Shown here: positions 36,979 to 44,886 of the stretch, one piece after another
Position numbering within the stretch: position 1 is the first letter of the stretch
Layout: every line of letters begins with the position of its first letter
NCBI RefSeq assembly: GCF_006542765.1
Contig: NZ_SKCD01000014.1
Location: 62,001-126,000 of the forward strand
DNA: 64,000 nt
DNA from: Paenibacillus luteus
GTDB taxonomy: Bacteria; Bacillota; Bacilli; Paenibacillales; Paenibacillaceae
Direction: 5' to 3'
Program-made: the position numbers and the translations under genes
The notes under the pieces: generated by a model
Told to the model about the DNA's origin: nothing
Databases searched by the model: none
Seen by the model: the letters and a program-made list of their open reading frames with translations, nothing else

Positions 36979-37029
36979 GATCATTCTTACGGCCGCAAAG
37001 GCGAACACTGCGTTCCTCAAGAATGATCT
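36979..37029 (-). repeat. Intercistronic inverted repeat between binding protein and GH43 genes
   Basis: Perfect 11-bp arms AGATCATTCTT (36979-36989) and AAGAATGATCT (37019-37029), with partial pairing continuing outward (TTCGCTG-like and CAGCGAA-like flanks). There is no T-tract, so it looks like an mRNA-stabilising structure protecting the binding protein transcript, as is known for sugar ABC operons. Confidence 0.6.
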
Positions 37030-37100
37030 TCTCGCTTCGCTGAAACTTTATTTTCAAGTGCAATTCATTTAGTTGTTGCTACTAATTAACTGTTGACAGC

Positions 37101-38375
37101 TTACTTCACTTTCGCCAGCTCGTCTTTGACGCTGATCTTGTTTTGGCCAACAATCGCGCCAACCGAATTCAGGAACTGCTCCGCACGCTTGGCGTCAAGC
37201 GCTTGGTCGTAATAGCTGAAGAATCCTTCCAGGCTGCTGCTGATCGAGCTGCCGTAGGCATACGAGAGCGGATTCATCTTCGACTGGTCAAGTCCTGGCG
37301 TTTTCATCGGGCTGATGTTCGCGCCTTCGTTAATTTCTTTCCGCTGTACGGAATCGGTAAGGAAACGGATTGCTTCATAAGCAGCCTCTTGATTCGTCTT
37401 CGAAGAAATCGCCATGCCTGCGCCAAAGCCGCCTTGGTAAATGTTAATACCGCCTTTGCCGCCATCTACTGCCGGGAACGGAACAAAGCCTACTTTATCG
37501 GCAAAATCATCGTCCAGGAAGGAGTTCATTGCCCATTCGCCTTGAAGGTACATAGCCGCTTTGCCGCTCGTAAACAGCGATTCCGCCGCCGCATAATCCA
37601 GACCCAAGAAGCCGTTAATGAAGCCCTTGTGATCTACCGCAAGCTCACGAAGCATATCGCCCGCTTTTACGAACGTGTCCTGAGTGAAATCCGCTTCGCC
37701 TTTTTGAGCGCTCTCGAACGGCTCCATGCCACCGATCCGCTGTGCCAGATAAGAGAACCAGTGCAGAACCGGCCAGCGGTCTTTGCCTGCTACTGTAATC
37801 GGAACGATATTTTTGGCGTTAAGCTGATCCACCAACGTAAGCAGCTCCGCGTAAGTTGTCGGAGGAGTCAGACCGTTTTCCTCAAAAATCTGCTTATTGT
37901 ACCATAGGGATACTCCGCTGAACAGAACCGGAATGCCGTAGTTTTTGCCGTCATAAGAGAACGTTTCCAAACCGCCGTTAAGCACATCGTTTTTGAAGGC
38001 TTCATCTTTGCTGAGCTGCTCTGTGATATCACCCAGCATGCTGTTGGATACCAGAGTTTCGAAGGTTTCACCGCTCCAGTACGTAATAATATCCGGCACC
38101 TGGTTGCCTGTAATCGCCACTTTCATTTTCGTTTTCAACGCCTCGTCCTCAAAGAACTCGGCCGTAAGCTGAATATTCGGATGCTCGTCATTAAACTGCT
38201 TAATCGACTTTTCAATAATCGCCTTGTTTCTCGTCTCCATGCTCCACATGGTCAGCTTGGTCACATCGCCTGCGGCTTCTCCGTTCTTGCCGCCCTCTGC
38301 TTTATTTCCTGCGCTAGAGCAGCCCGCCACAACTACGATCATCATCGCTAATAGTAAGATAAGAGCTTTTTTCAT
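37101..38375 (-). CDS. Carbohydrate ABC transporter solute-binding lipoprotein
   Basis: 424 residues, the usual size for family-1 binding proteins. The lipobox VAGC gives Cys 19. Motifs include DIITYWSGETFETL, GVSLWYNKQIFEENGLTPPTTYAELL, FTSGKAAMYLQGEWAM and GGFGAGMAIS. AGGAGG is nine bases ahead of ATG 38375. It captures the oligosaccharide that the two upstream permeases import. It is third gene of the operon, followed by an intercistronic stem-loop and GH43. The ligand is inferred to be a xylo- or arabino-oligosaccharide. Confidence 0.93.
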   Translation of the reverse strand: MKKALILLLAMMIVVVAGCSSAGNKAEGGKNGEAAGDVTKLTMWSMETRNKAIIEKSIKQFNDEHPNIQLTAEFFEDEALKTKMKVAITGNQVPDIITYWSGETFETLVSNSMLGDITEQLSKDEAFKNDVLNGGLETFSYDGKNYGIPVLFSGVSLWYNKQIFEENGLTPPTTYAELLTLVDQLNAKNIVPITVAGKDRWPVLHWFSYLAQRIGGMEPFESAQKGEADFTQDTFVKAGDMLRELAVDHKGFINGFLGLDYAAAESLFTSGKAAMYLQGEWAMNSFLDDDFADKVGFVPFPAVDGGKGGINIYQGGFGAGMAISSKTNQEAAYEAIRFLTDSVQRKEINEGANISPMKTPGLDQSKMNPLSYAYGSSISSSLEGFFSYYDQALDAKRAEQFLNSVGAIVGQNKISVKDELAKVK

Positions 38376-38513
38376 ATTGATTTCCTCCTAGTATAGTGAG
38401 TGTCGAATGCCGCATGCTCAATCAAACAGGCTCCCTGCATGATGAAACAGGCGGCTTATTCCGTCTTCTCTTTTTCCTTCAAGCCTGCAATCCCCTTTTT
38501 CCATGCCAGCCCA

Positions 38514-39371
38514 TTAACCCTTCACCGCTCCGGCTACCACCCCCTTTTGTATATACTTTTGCAGAAACATATACAAAATAATAATGGGGGCGGTCGTAAT
38601 GACGAGTGCCGCGCTAATGAGTGAATAATCCGCACTAAAATTTCCTTTAAACATCATAAGGCCAAGCGGCAAGGTTTTGAGCGATTCTTTGGATACCATG
38701 ACCAGCGGAAAGACGAAATCATTCATAATATTGAAGAAAGAAAGAATCGTAATCGTCGCGAGCACAGGCTTCGCAATCGGAAAATATACCTTAAAGAAGG
38801 TTTGATAGATCGAGCAGCCGTCAATCATCGCCGCTTCCTCCAGCTCCTTCGGCACGCCTTGGAAGAACCCGTGGGCAATAAAGACTGCAACCGGGAGATT
38901 GAAAGCGACATAAGGGAAAAATAATGCCCAAAACGTATCGTATACGCCAAGCTTGTTCGCCATTGTAAACAGCGGAATCAACGTGCTGTGGATCGGAATC
39001 AGCATGCCGAGAAAAAACGCCCCCAGCAGCAGCTTCGAGCCTTTAAAAGGACGAATCGATAAGTAAAATCCGATTAGCGTTGCTACAACCAGCAGTCCGA
39101 CAACGGAGAAAAAAGTAATGTACAAGCTGTTGAACAAGTAGCCGTTGATTCCCTGGTTCCATGCCTGTACATAATTATCGAAATGCCAGGACTTCGGCAG
39201 CCCCCATGGGTTGGCGAAGTATTCCTTATTCGTCTTAAATGATGAAATGACCATCCATACGAACGGATATCCTGTAAATACGAGATGGACCAGAAGCAGT
39301 ACGTACAGCAGCAATCGGGATAAGCCTTTGCCGCGTGTCCCTGCCGGCTGCATCGTTTGAGTCGCGCTCAT
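38514..39371 (-). CDS. Carbohydrate ABC transporter permease, MalG-type
   Basis: About 285 residues with six predicted membrane segments. The EAA loop is ELEEAAMIDGCSIYQTFFKVY, and the C-terminus (QKYIQKGVVAGAVKG) is typical. GGAGAG lies ahead of two close ATGs (39377 and 39371), and the second has better spacing. It follows the MalF-type gene by about 18 bases and precedes the binding protein gene by 138 bases. It forms the membrane channel of the operon's importer. Confidence 0.92.
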   Translation of the reverse strand: MSATQTMQPAGTRGKGLSRLLLYVLLLVHLVFTGYPFVWMVISSFKTNKEYFANPWGLPKSWHFDNYVQAWNQGINGYLFNSLYITFFSVVGLLVVATLIGFYLSIRPFKGSKLLLGAFFLGMLIPIHSTLIPLFTMANKLGVYDTFWALFFPYVAFNLPVAVFIAHGFFQGVPKELEEAAMIDGCSIYQTFFKVYFPIAKPVLATITILSFFNIMNDFVFPLVMVSKESLKTLPLGLMMFKGNFSADYSLISAALVITTAPIIILYMFLQKYIQKGVVAGAVKG

Positions 39372-39389
39372 CTTCATCTCTCCTTTCTC

Positions 39390-40277
39390 CTATTGAAATC
39401 TGGCGCCAGTGCGGCCCAGAACCTTTGATATAATTAATGCAAGGCAAAGACCAAACAGCAGGAGGAAGGTCGAGATGGTGCTTCCGTAACCAAAATCCAT
39501 CATCCGAAATGCATTTTTCATCATATAGCTTGCTAGCACTTCACTGCTATTATTCGGACCGCCACCGGTCATAATATAAATCAAATCAAAATATTTCAAA
39601 GAATTGATGACGCAGTTCAGCACTGTGAACGTAATGGTCGGCCAAATTAGTGGGATCTGGATACTGAAAATGATTTTCCACTCTCCTGCACCCTCTACCC
39701 GTGCCGCCTCCAGCACCTCGTCTGAGATTCCCTGAAGCGCACCGAAGTAAACGATAATGTAAAAGCCGATAAACTGCCACGCCACAACGGCGATAACCGA
39801 ACCGAGCGCTGTCGCTTCATCTCCTAGCCACGCGTGCGCCCACTGATCCAGTCCAAGCTGCACCAGCAAATTGTTCAATAGCCCGAAATTCGGATCGTAG
39901 ATTTGACCCCACAAGATGCCGAGTACCGCTGTAGACAGCATCACCGGCGTGAAATAAATCGTTTTCATAAAATTGGAGCCTCTTAGCTTATAACCAAGCA
40001 CAATCGCTAGAAATAATCCGACCGGAAGCTGAATTAAAAGCGCTCCCAATGTCAAATACACCGAATTTTTCAATGAAATCCATAGAATCGGATCATGAAG
40101 CAGCTGATTGAAATTGCCAACTCCGTTGAAAACCTTTGCCGATACTCCGTTCCATTGGAAGAAGCTATAATAAATACTCATACTGATCGGCACAATAATG
40201 ACCGCCAAAAAAATCAACAGCGCAGGTCCCATAAAAAACAGCCTGCTTCCCAAGCGACTGGCGCCTGTCTCGTTCAT
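39390..40277 (-). CDS. Carbohydrate ABC transporter permease, MalF-type
   Basis: About 295 residues from ATG 40275-40277, which has GGAGAGGG eight bases upstream; the frame extends to ATG 40340 with a poor site, so the longer product is an alternative. Six membrane segments are predicted, starting LFFMGPALLIFLAVIIVP. The EAA loop is EVLEAARVEGAGEWKIIFSI. It is the first gene of the operon comprising importer, binding protein, GH43, dehydrogenase, kinase and regulator. Confidence 0.91.
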   Translation of the reverse strand: MNETGASRLGSRLFFMGPALLIFLAVIIVPISMSIYYSFFQWNGVSAKVFNGVGNFNQLLHDPILWISLKNSVYLTLGALLIQLPVGLFLAIVLGYKLRGSNFMKTIYFTPVMLSTAVLGILWGQIYDPNFGLLNNLLVQLGLDQWAHAWLGDEATALGSVIAVVAWQFIGFYIIVYFGALQGISDEVLEAARVEGAGEWKIIFSIQIPLIWPTITFTVLNCVINSLKYFDLIYIMTGGGPNNSSEVLASYMMKNAFRMMDFGYGSTISTFLLLFGLCLALIISKVLGRTGARFQ

Positions 40278-40518
40278 CCGTAACACCCTCTCCGGCTTCA
40301 TGCGCATGATGTCTAACTTCTTTGTATCCGTTTTCATCATTCTATCAAGCTAATAAATCATTGTAATGATACGTTGATTAGGTAAAATAGCACTTTCATT
40401 GGTTCATCCGATAGCATACTGGAAAGAATACAAACAACCGCATTCTTCCGAATGCAGCATTTGATATGAAAAGTCAGCTTCTTTCAAGTAGGATGAGCAG
40501 CTATTCTTACAGCACGGG
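40278..40518. other. Divergent intergenic region upstream of the importer operon
   Basis: This stretch holds the start region of the importer operon (minus) and the area ahead of the quinone-reductase promoter (plus). A TACAAT lies near 40357-40362 on the minus strand without a good -35 partner. A 67-codon minus-strand open frame at 40404-40607 has no ribosome site and runs across the divergent promoter, so it is not called. Confidence 0.3.
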
Positions 40519-40554
40519 TTGACAACACGCCGACATGTAACTATTATAGTTACA
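40519..40554 (+). promoter_or_regulatory. Promoter with 19-bp palindromic operator, upstream of the NmrA-like gene
   Basis: TTGACA (40519-40524), 17 bases, TATTAT (40542-40547). A perfect 9-1-9 dyad, TGTAACTATTATAGTTACA (40536-40554), overlaps the -10 box, a repressor-type position. GTAACT/AGTTAC arms resemble operators of HxlR-family redox or aldehyde sensors; this is a comparison from memory. The expected leader is about 115 bases. Confidence 0.75.
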
Positions 40555-40673
40555 AGAGGGATGTGAACAATGAAGCCATTCCTAAGGGACATTGCTTCGC
40601 TTCCCATAAGAATTTCAAACTACGCTGTGAATACCTTTTTTTCATAAACATATACCCAATGGAGGAATGAAAA

Positions 40674-41531
40674 ATGACGATATTAGTAACTGGTGCAACG
40701 GGACAGTTTGGATCTATCGTAATCGATACTTTGTTAAAGACAGTACCTGCGGAGAAGCTGGCCGTAAGTGTACGTACGCCAGAAAAAGCAGCGCATTTGC
40801 AAGCTCAAGGCGTTGATGTACGCCACGGTGACTTCGATCAGCCGGAAACACTGGATCAAGCCTTTGCAGGCGTAGACCGCCTGTTGATTGTTTCCGCTGA
40901 CGGAGATAATGCCACGCGCATTCGTCAGCATCAAGCTGCTGTCGACGCGGCCAAGAAAGCAGGCGTTGGTTTCATTGCTTACACAAGCGTAGCCAAAGCA
41001 GATGAAAGTACCCTCTCTCTTGCCGAAGTGCACCGCGCGACAGAGGAAGCGATTCGCGCAACGGGAATTCCTTATTCGTTCCTGCGAAACAACTGGTACG
41101 CCGAGAACGAAGCAGGCAGCGTGCAAGGTGCCATCCATGGCGCGCCTTGGCTGAATGCTGCCGGTAGCGCACGCGCAGGCTGGGCATTGCGCAGCGACTA
41201 CGCCGAAGCGGCTGCCGTTGTTCTCGCTGGCGAAGGACATGACAATACGATCTACGAGCTGTCCGGCAAGCCTCTTACGCAAGCGGAGCTAGCCGCGATT
41301 ACGGGCGAGGTGCTCGGCAAAGCAATTAACGTCATAGAGGTAGACGACGCAGCCTTTGGCCAAGCTTTGCGCGATGCGGGATTGCCGGACTTTGTCGTTG
41401 CGATGTTTGTAGATATGCAAGGTCCAATTCGTGCAGGCTCCCTTGATGTAGAAAGTGCTGATCTGGAGACGCTGCTTGGTCGCCCCGCTACTCCTTTGAA
41501 CGTATTTGTTTCAGGTCTAGCTGCGCGTTAA
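40674..41531 (+). CDS. NmrA-like SDR, probable NAD(P)H:quinone oxidoreductase (QorB/YtfG-like)
   Basis: 285 residues. The N-terminal TILVTGATGQFGSIV is the NAD(P)-binding GxxGxxG fold of atypical SDR proteins. IPYSFLRNNWYAEN and the following NGAIHG-type region (SVQGAIHGAPW) are close to the YtfG/QOR2 family, which reduces quinones with NADPH. GGAGG lies about ten bases ahead of ATG 40674. It is a single-gene unit between a palindromic operator and a terminator. In other bacteria such genes are paired with a divergent HxlR-type repressor, and none is seen here. Cytoplasmic, probably induced by electrophiles or quinones (inferred). Confidence 0.88.
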   Translation: MTILVTGATGQFGSIVIDTLLKTVPAEKLAVSVRTPEKAAHLQAQGVDVRHGDFDQPETLDQAFAGVDRLLIVSADGDNATRIRQHQAAVDAAKKAGVGFIAYTSVAKADESTLSLAEVHRATEEAIRATGIPYSFLRNNWYAENEAGSVQGAIHGAPWLNAAGSARAGWALRSDYAEAAAVVLAGEGHDNTIYELSGKPLTQAELAAITGEVLGKAINVIEVDDAAFGQALRDAGLPDFVVAMFVDMQGPIRAGSLDVESADLETLLGRPATPLNVFVSGLAAR

Positions 41532-41567
41532 TTTAGATAGAGTACGGTACTCATTCCGAAAATGCCA

Positions 41568-41611
41568 AACGACCGCTCCCCGGTATTCACCCAGGGGCGG
41601 TCGTTTTGTAC
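41568..41611 (+). terminator. Terminator after the NmrA-like gene
   Basis: Arms AACGACCGC (41568-41576) and GCGGTCGTT (41597-41605) with an inner partial CCCC/GGGG pairing and TTTTG after. It lies 36 bases past the stop. Confidence 0.82.
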
Positions 41612-41629
41612 TCTTTTGCAAACGCGTAA

Positions 41630-41779
41630 TTGTTCAAGAAGAGAATGGGGTAATCCTTCAACAATTATCTTAACCGAATCCGAATCAACCATGCCAAGCA
41701 AATGCTGGCCGTGACTCCATTAAAGGCAACAGAAATCGCTACAGCCGTCGGCTTCCTCAACCCTTGGAATCGCATATGA
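41630..41779 (+). pseudogene. Decayed AraC-type helix-turn-helix remnant
   Basis: About 50 codons read LFKKRMG, a TAA stop (41651-41653), then SFNNYLNRIRINHAKQML and TPLKATEIATAVGFLNPWNRI before TGA. This is the second helix-turn-helix half of an AraC regulator, with an in-frame stop in place of one residue and truncation before the final FxxxFKK segment. No start region is left. The remaining ~90 bases to the lipoprotein gene hold a small GACGAAGT/ACTTCGTC inverted repeat and no other coding sign. Confidence 0.8.
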
Positions 41780-41869
41780 CGAAGTGAAAATGGAAACACT
41801 CGGAACTTCGTCTGTTTACGTTTCGTCTTTCCAAATAGGCATGAGCATCTTCATAGTGCAAATAGATAA

Positions 41870-42370
41870 TTAATCGATAAGAGTAATTTTCCAATCGCCA
41901 TCGTCATTTTTCCCAAAATTATATATTGTAGTTTTTATTTTTCCATCGTCACTAGTCCTATACTCTACTGAAATATCAATTCGATATGCGTTTTGTTCGG
42001 TGATAATTGGTTTACCTAAAAATTGATACCTATTCGAATTTTCTATCCAGAATATATTTGCCTCAACTGCTGCTTGTGATAGAAATCCTTCTTCAAACTC
42101 GGCCTTGTCTTTTTGAACAATAGCCTTGAGATTTTGTTGTAGTGTTTGTAAAAGCGAATGATATTGTTCTTCATTTTCATACTGCGTAATATCAATAGTG
42201 ACTCCTTCATGAAATGCAATTTTCTCTGGATTTGCATTTTCGACAACTGTCGATTTTGCATTATTTATATTATCCTTAGCAACATTGTTATTTTCATGCT
42301 GGGAGCAGGCCCCAAGTAGTAAGGCAAGCGCAATCCAAACGGTTCCGAACAATATCTTAGCGTTTATCAT
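41870..42370 (-). CDS. Small putative lipoprotein of unknown function
   Basis: 166 residues. The N-terminal hydrophobic stretch ends in the lipobox LGAC (Cys 22), so a membrane-attached lipoprotein is likely. An Asn-rich linker follows, then a mixed alpha/beta region of about 120 residues ending in strands typical of NTF2-like folds (YRIDISVEYRTSDDG, TTIYNFGKNDDGDWKITLI). This fold idea is weak. GGAGG lies eight bases ahead of the ATG. The gene is more AT-rich than the sugar operons and stands alone between an AraC remnant and a DJ-1-like gene. I do not recognise a function. Confidence 0.8.
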   Translation of the reverse strand: MINAKILFGTVWIALALLLGACSQHENNNVAKDNINNAKSTVVENANPEKIAFHEGVTIDITQYENEEQYHSLLQTLQQNLKAIVQKDKAEFEEGFLSQAAVEANIFWIENSNRYQFLGKPIITEQNAYRIDISVEYRTSDDGKIKTTIYNFGKNDDGDWKITLID

Positions 42371-42589
42371 CTTAATTCCTCCGTTTTCTATAAGACTGTT
42401 CCTTACTTGTATTATTCAAAATTTTTAATCGTTAACAATATGACGCCATTCCAAAATAATAGAATTTACTCCTTCTGACGTATTGAACTCTACTAAGGTT
42501 TCACAAATACATTCCGAAGACCGGATGTCCGTTAATAACCTTAGTGAGCAGTAATGGAATGGTGATGCACTTGTCATTTTCACTGTATG

Positions 42590-42626
42590 GTAAAGGCCCA
42601 GTTGATGAACTCAACTGGGCCTTTAC
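42590..42626 (-). terminator. Terminator after the DJ-1-like gene
   Basis: A perfect 16-bp stem (42590-42605 with 42611-42626) containing AAAGGCCCAGTTGA and its complement, loop of five bases. The 3-prime arm ends in CCTTTAC, so U-richness is modest, but the stem is very strong. It could serve both strands. Confidence 0.75.
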
Positions 42627-42639
42627 TTACATGAATGGT

Positions 42640-44004
42640 TTAGTTTATTGGGCGTTTGCTCTTTCTTTTCTTAATAAATCGATTATCTAAATAAATGACC
42701 AGCAGTAAAGATAACAATCCAATCACCAGCGGTTTTAGCACGTTGCCAAATGCAACAAAACTCCCTCCCAAATGCATGTCCTCGCCTCTATACTCCAATC
42801 GCCTTGCAGCGTATTTGGCCGTCAAAATATCCGTATGTTTCGCCAGATCCTCCAGTATCGGCTCCAGAACGTAGCGGTCTGGAACATTCGCATTCAAATA
42901 GACCATCTCTGTATCAGTCTTCAAGCTATTCCAATGTTCTAAATCGGTGTTGGCGAGCTCTTTCACTTCAGCTCCCGCCAGCAGCATTCTGTCTACTTTT
43001 GGCGCACTTGCAAAATCGTGCTGAGCGAAGAGATAAAGATTGTGTTTTGTCCGAATGGGTTCCATCGTATTAGCAATTGTGATTAGATCAGTCGTTCCGG
43101 TTGCTGCATAGGTATCGAATAAAGTGATTAACGAAAGCTCATCCATTCCCTGGTAGAGAAGTACGCCCGTTGGCTCCTTCATCTTAAATGCATAATTTAA
43201 ATAAACATAGGCATCGCTCATCTGTAATTGATACTGCTCCATTTCAGGGTTGTTAACAAAATGATATGTTGGGTAATTTATGCTCTCGGCCAATCTATTG
43301 GAGGTAGCTTCACCGGCAAATTTAGCTATCACATAGAGCGATGCGTCGATGCCAGAGCTAAGGCCAGAGGAATTCACGATATGGCCAGAGTCCACATACC
43401 TTAGTCCACGAACCCAGTTCACCTTAGGATATCTTTTCTCCACCCCGCCAATATCTCCCCAATGGGTCGTTGCCGACAACCCGTCCAATAACCCCGTGCT
43501 TGCCAAGTTTTCCGCTCCGTTGCAAATGGACAACAAAATTGTTTTTTCGGTTGAGTGCTTAATCAAATAATCACGTACCGCTTGCTGCCCCTTCTCCGAG
43601 CCTGGAGGGATGAAAGGGATAACGATGACATCCGGCTCCTTCTTCAGCATTTCATCAAGCTCAACATAGGAATAATGAGGCATCACTTTGAGTCCTCCCG
43701 TTAACGTAGTTGCTCGTTTCTCAGGAGCGATGGCATAAACGTTAAAGGACTCGGATGCTGCAAACAATTCGTAGGGCGCCATAAAGTCGATCGCCTCGGT
43801 TTTCTCATCGCCGAGCATGATAGCCACGGTTGGTTTTTGCGAGTCATACACAGGGGGCTTTGCATTGCCGGCTATCTGTTCCGCGGAAGGCTGTACGGTG
43901 AAGCTACCAGCCTTCGGCAAGCTGCTAATGCTGGCTAATCCCGCAACGACAGGCGGAAGGATAAAGGCTAATAAATAAACAACCATACGTACAATCTTTT
44001 TCAT
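42640..44004 (-). CDS. Membrane-anchored DJ-1/PfpI-family protein with two DJ-1-like domains
   Basis: 454 residues. An N-terminal membrane segment (about 5-25) and a C-terminal one (about 425-443, then a Lys/Arg-rich tail) bracket an extracellular body. Residues about 57-260 form a DJ-1/PfpI domain with the nucleophile elbow SICNGAE (Cys 161) and a following ATTHWGD typical of GATase1-like regulators. Residues about 275-400 look like a second, shortened DJ-1-like unit (GVLLYQGMDELSLITLFDTYAA) without the Cys. AAAAGGAG precedes ATG 44004. The gene is downstream of, and separated by a terminator from, a two-component system. Such membrane DJ-1 proteins are uncharacterised; peptidase, glyoxalase-like or sensory roles are possible. 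Confidence 0.82.
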   Translation of the reverse strand: MKKIVRMVVYLLAFILPPVVAGLASISSLPKAGSFTVQPSAEQIAGNAKPPVYDSQKPTVAIMLGDEKTEAIDFMAPYELFAASESFNVYAIAPEKRATTLTGGLKVMPHYSYVELDEMLKKEPDVIVIPFIPPGSEKGQQAVRDYLIKHSTEKTILLSICNGAENLASTGLLDGLSATTHWGDIGGVEKRYPKVNWVRGLRYVDSGHIVNSSGLSSGIDASLYVIAKFAGEATSNRLAESINYPTYHFVNNPEMEQYQLQMSDAYVYLNYAFKMKEPTGVLLYQGMDELSLITLFDTYAATGTTDLITIANTMEPIRTKHNLYLFAQHDFASAPKVDRMLLAGAEVKELANTDLEHWNSLKTDTEMVYLNANVPDRYVLEPILEDLAKHTDILTAKYAARRLEYRGEDMHLGGSFVAFGNVLKPLVIGLLSLLLVIYLDNRFIKKRKSKRPIN

Positions 44005-44146
44005 GTTTGACTTCTCCTTTTATGCATTCGGTTCTATTTTCTATATTTACAATTCTAGCTGCGCCATATTATCTGCCGCTAAAAACCTTTGGTTGATAAA
44101 ATAATAATGTATTAAATTTTGATAAACATTTTTAAATAAAAAAAAC

Positions 44147-44181
44147 GAAAAAAAGACCTCCAGCTTGTTTCGCTGGAAGTC
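44147..44181 (-). terminator. Terminator after the OmpR-type regulator gene
   Basis: Ten-bp stem GACCTCCAGC/GCTGGAAGTC with one mismatch-tolerant position (44155-44164, 44172-44181), followed on the minus strand by a long T-run (seven T, then more T-rich DNA). It lies 22 bases past the stop at 44203. Confidence 0.85.
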
Positions 44182-44202
44182 TATTGACACAAAGACCATT
44201 TG

Positions 44203-44886
44203 TCAGTGCCTAGCCCTATATCCCGCTCCCCATATCGTCTCAATGTATTGCGGATTGGAGCTGTCCGGCTCGATTTTCTCACGCAATTTACGGATATGTA
44301 CCGCCACTGTATTATGATCCCCAAGAGACTCCGAGCCCCATATCCGATCAAACAATTGCTCCTTGCTATAAACACGATTCGGATTTGCTGCCAGAAATGA
44401 GAGAAGATCAAATTCCTTGGTCGTAAACTGCACCTCCGTTTCATTCAAATAGACTCTTCTCGACAGTTTATCAATCCGGAGTCCGCCCAGACTTATTTCT
44501 TCATTTTGCTGTTTTCCTAGAAAACGCTCATAACGAGAAATATGCGCTTTTACTCTAGCTACCATTTCACTTGGGCTAAACGGTTTAATGATATAATCGT
44601 CAGCGCCCAGGCCTAGCCCACGGACTTTATCGATGTCCTCCGTTTTAGAGGAGATCAAAATAATCGGTGTATTTTTTTCGCTGCGAATTTTACGGCAAAT
44701 TTCAAAGCCATCTACTTTGGGCAGCATAACATCAAGAATAATCAAATCATAGGACTCGTTTAAAGCAAGAATTAATCCTTTATCGCCACTATGCTCCACG
44801 TCCACTTGATATCCGTTGATTTCTAAATAGTCCCGCTCCAGCTCGGCAATGCTTTTCTCATCTTCTATAATTAAGATTCTACTCAT
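44203..44886 (-). CDS. OmpR/PhoB-family response regulator
   Basis: 227 residues. The receiver has acidic residues at 8-10, phospho-Asp 52 (LILDVMLP) and Lys in YIIKPF. The C-terminal winged helix shows QFTTKEFDLLSFLAANP, VYSKEQLFDRIWG and HIRKLREKIEP, ending YIETIWGAGYRARH. It overlaps its kinase gene by eight bases and they form one operon. Three direct repeats upstream of the operon (46407-46459) are candidate autoregulatory sites. Targets other than itself are unknown; the DJ-1-like gene downstream is a candidate. Confidence 0.94.
   Translation of the reverse strand: MSRILIIEDEKSIAELERDYLEINGYQVDVEHSGDKGLILALNESYDLIILDVMLPKVDGFEICRKIRSEKNTPIILISSKTEDIDKVRGLGLGADDYIIKPFSPSEMVARVKAHISRYERFLGKQQNEEISLGGLRIDKLSRRVYLNETEVQFTTKEFDLLSFLAANPNRVYSKEQLFDRIWGSESLGDHNTVAVHIRKLREKIEPDSSNPQYIETIWGAGYRARH

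Noticed and set aside
37143..37907. A 254-codon open frame on the plus strand
   Set aside because: It is opposite a clear solute-binding protein gene and has no ribosome site.
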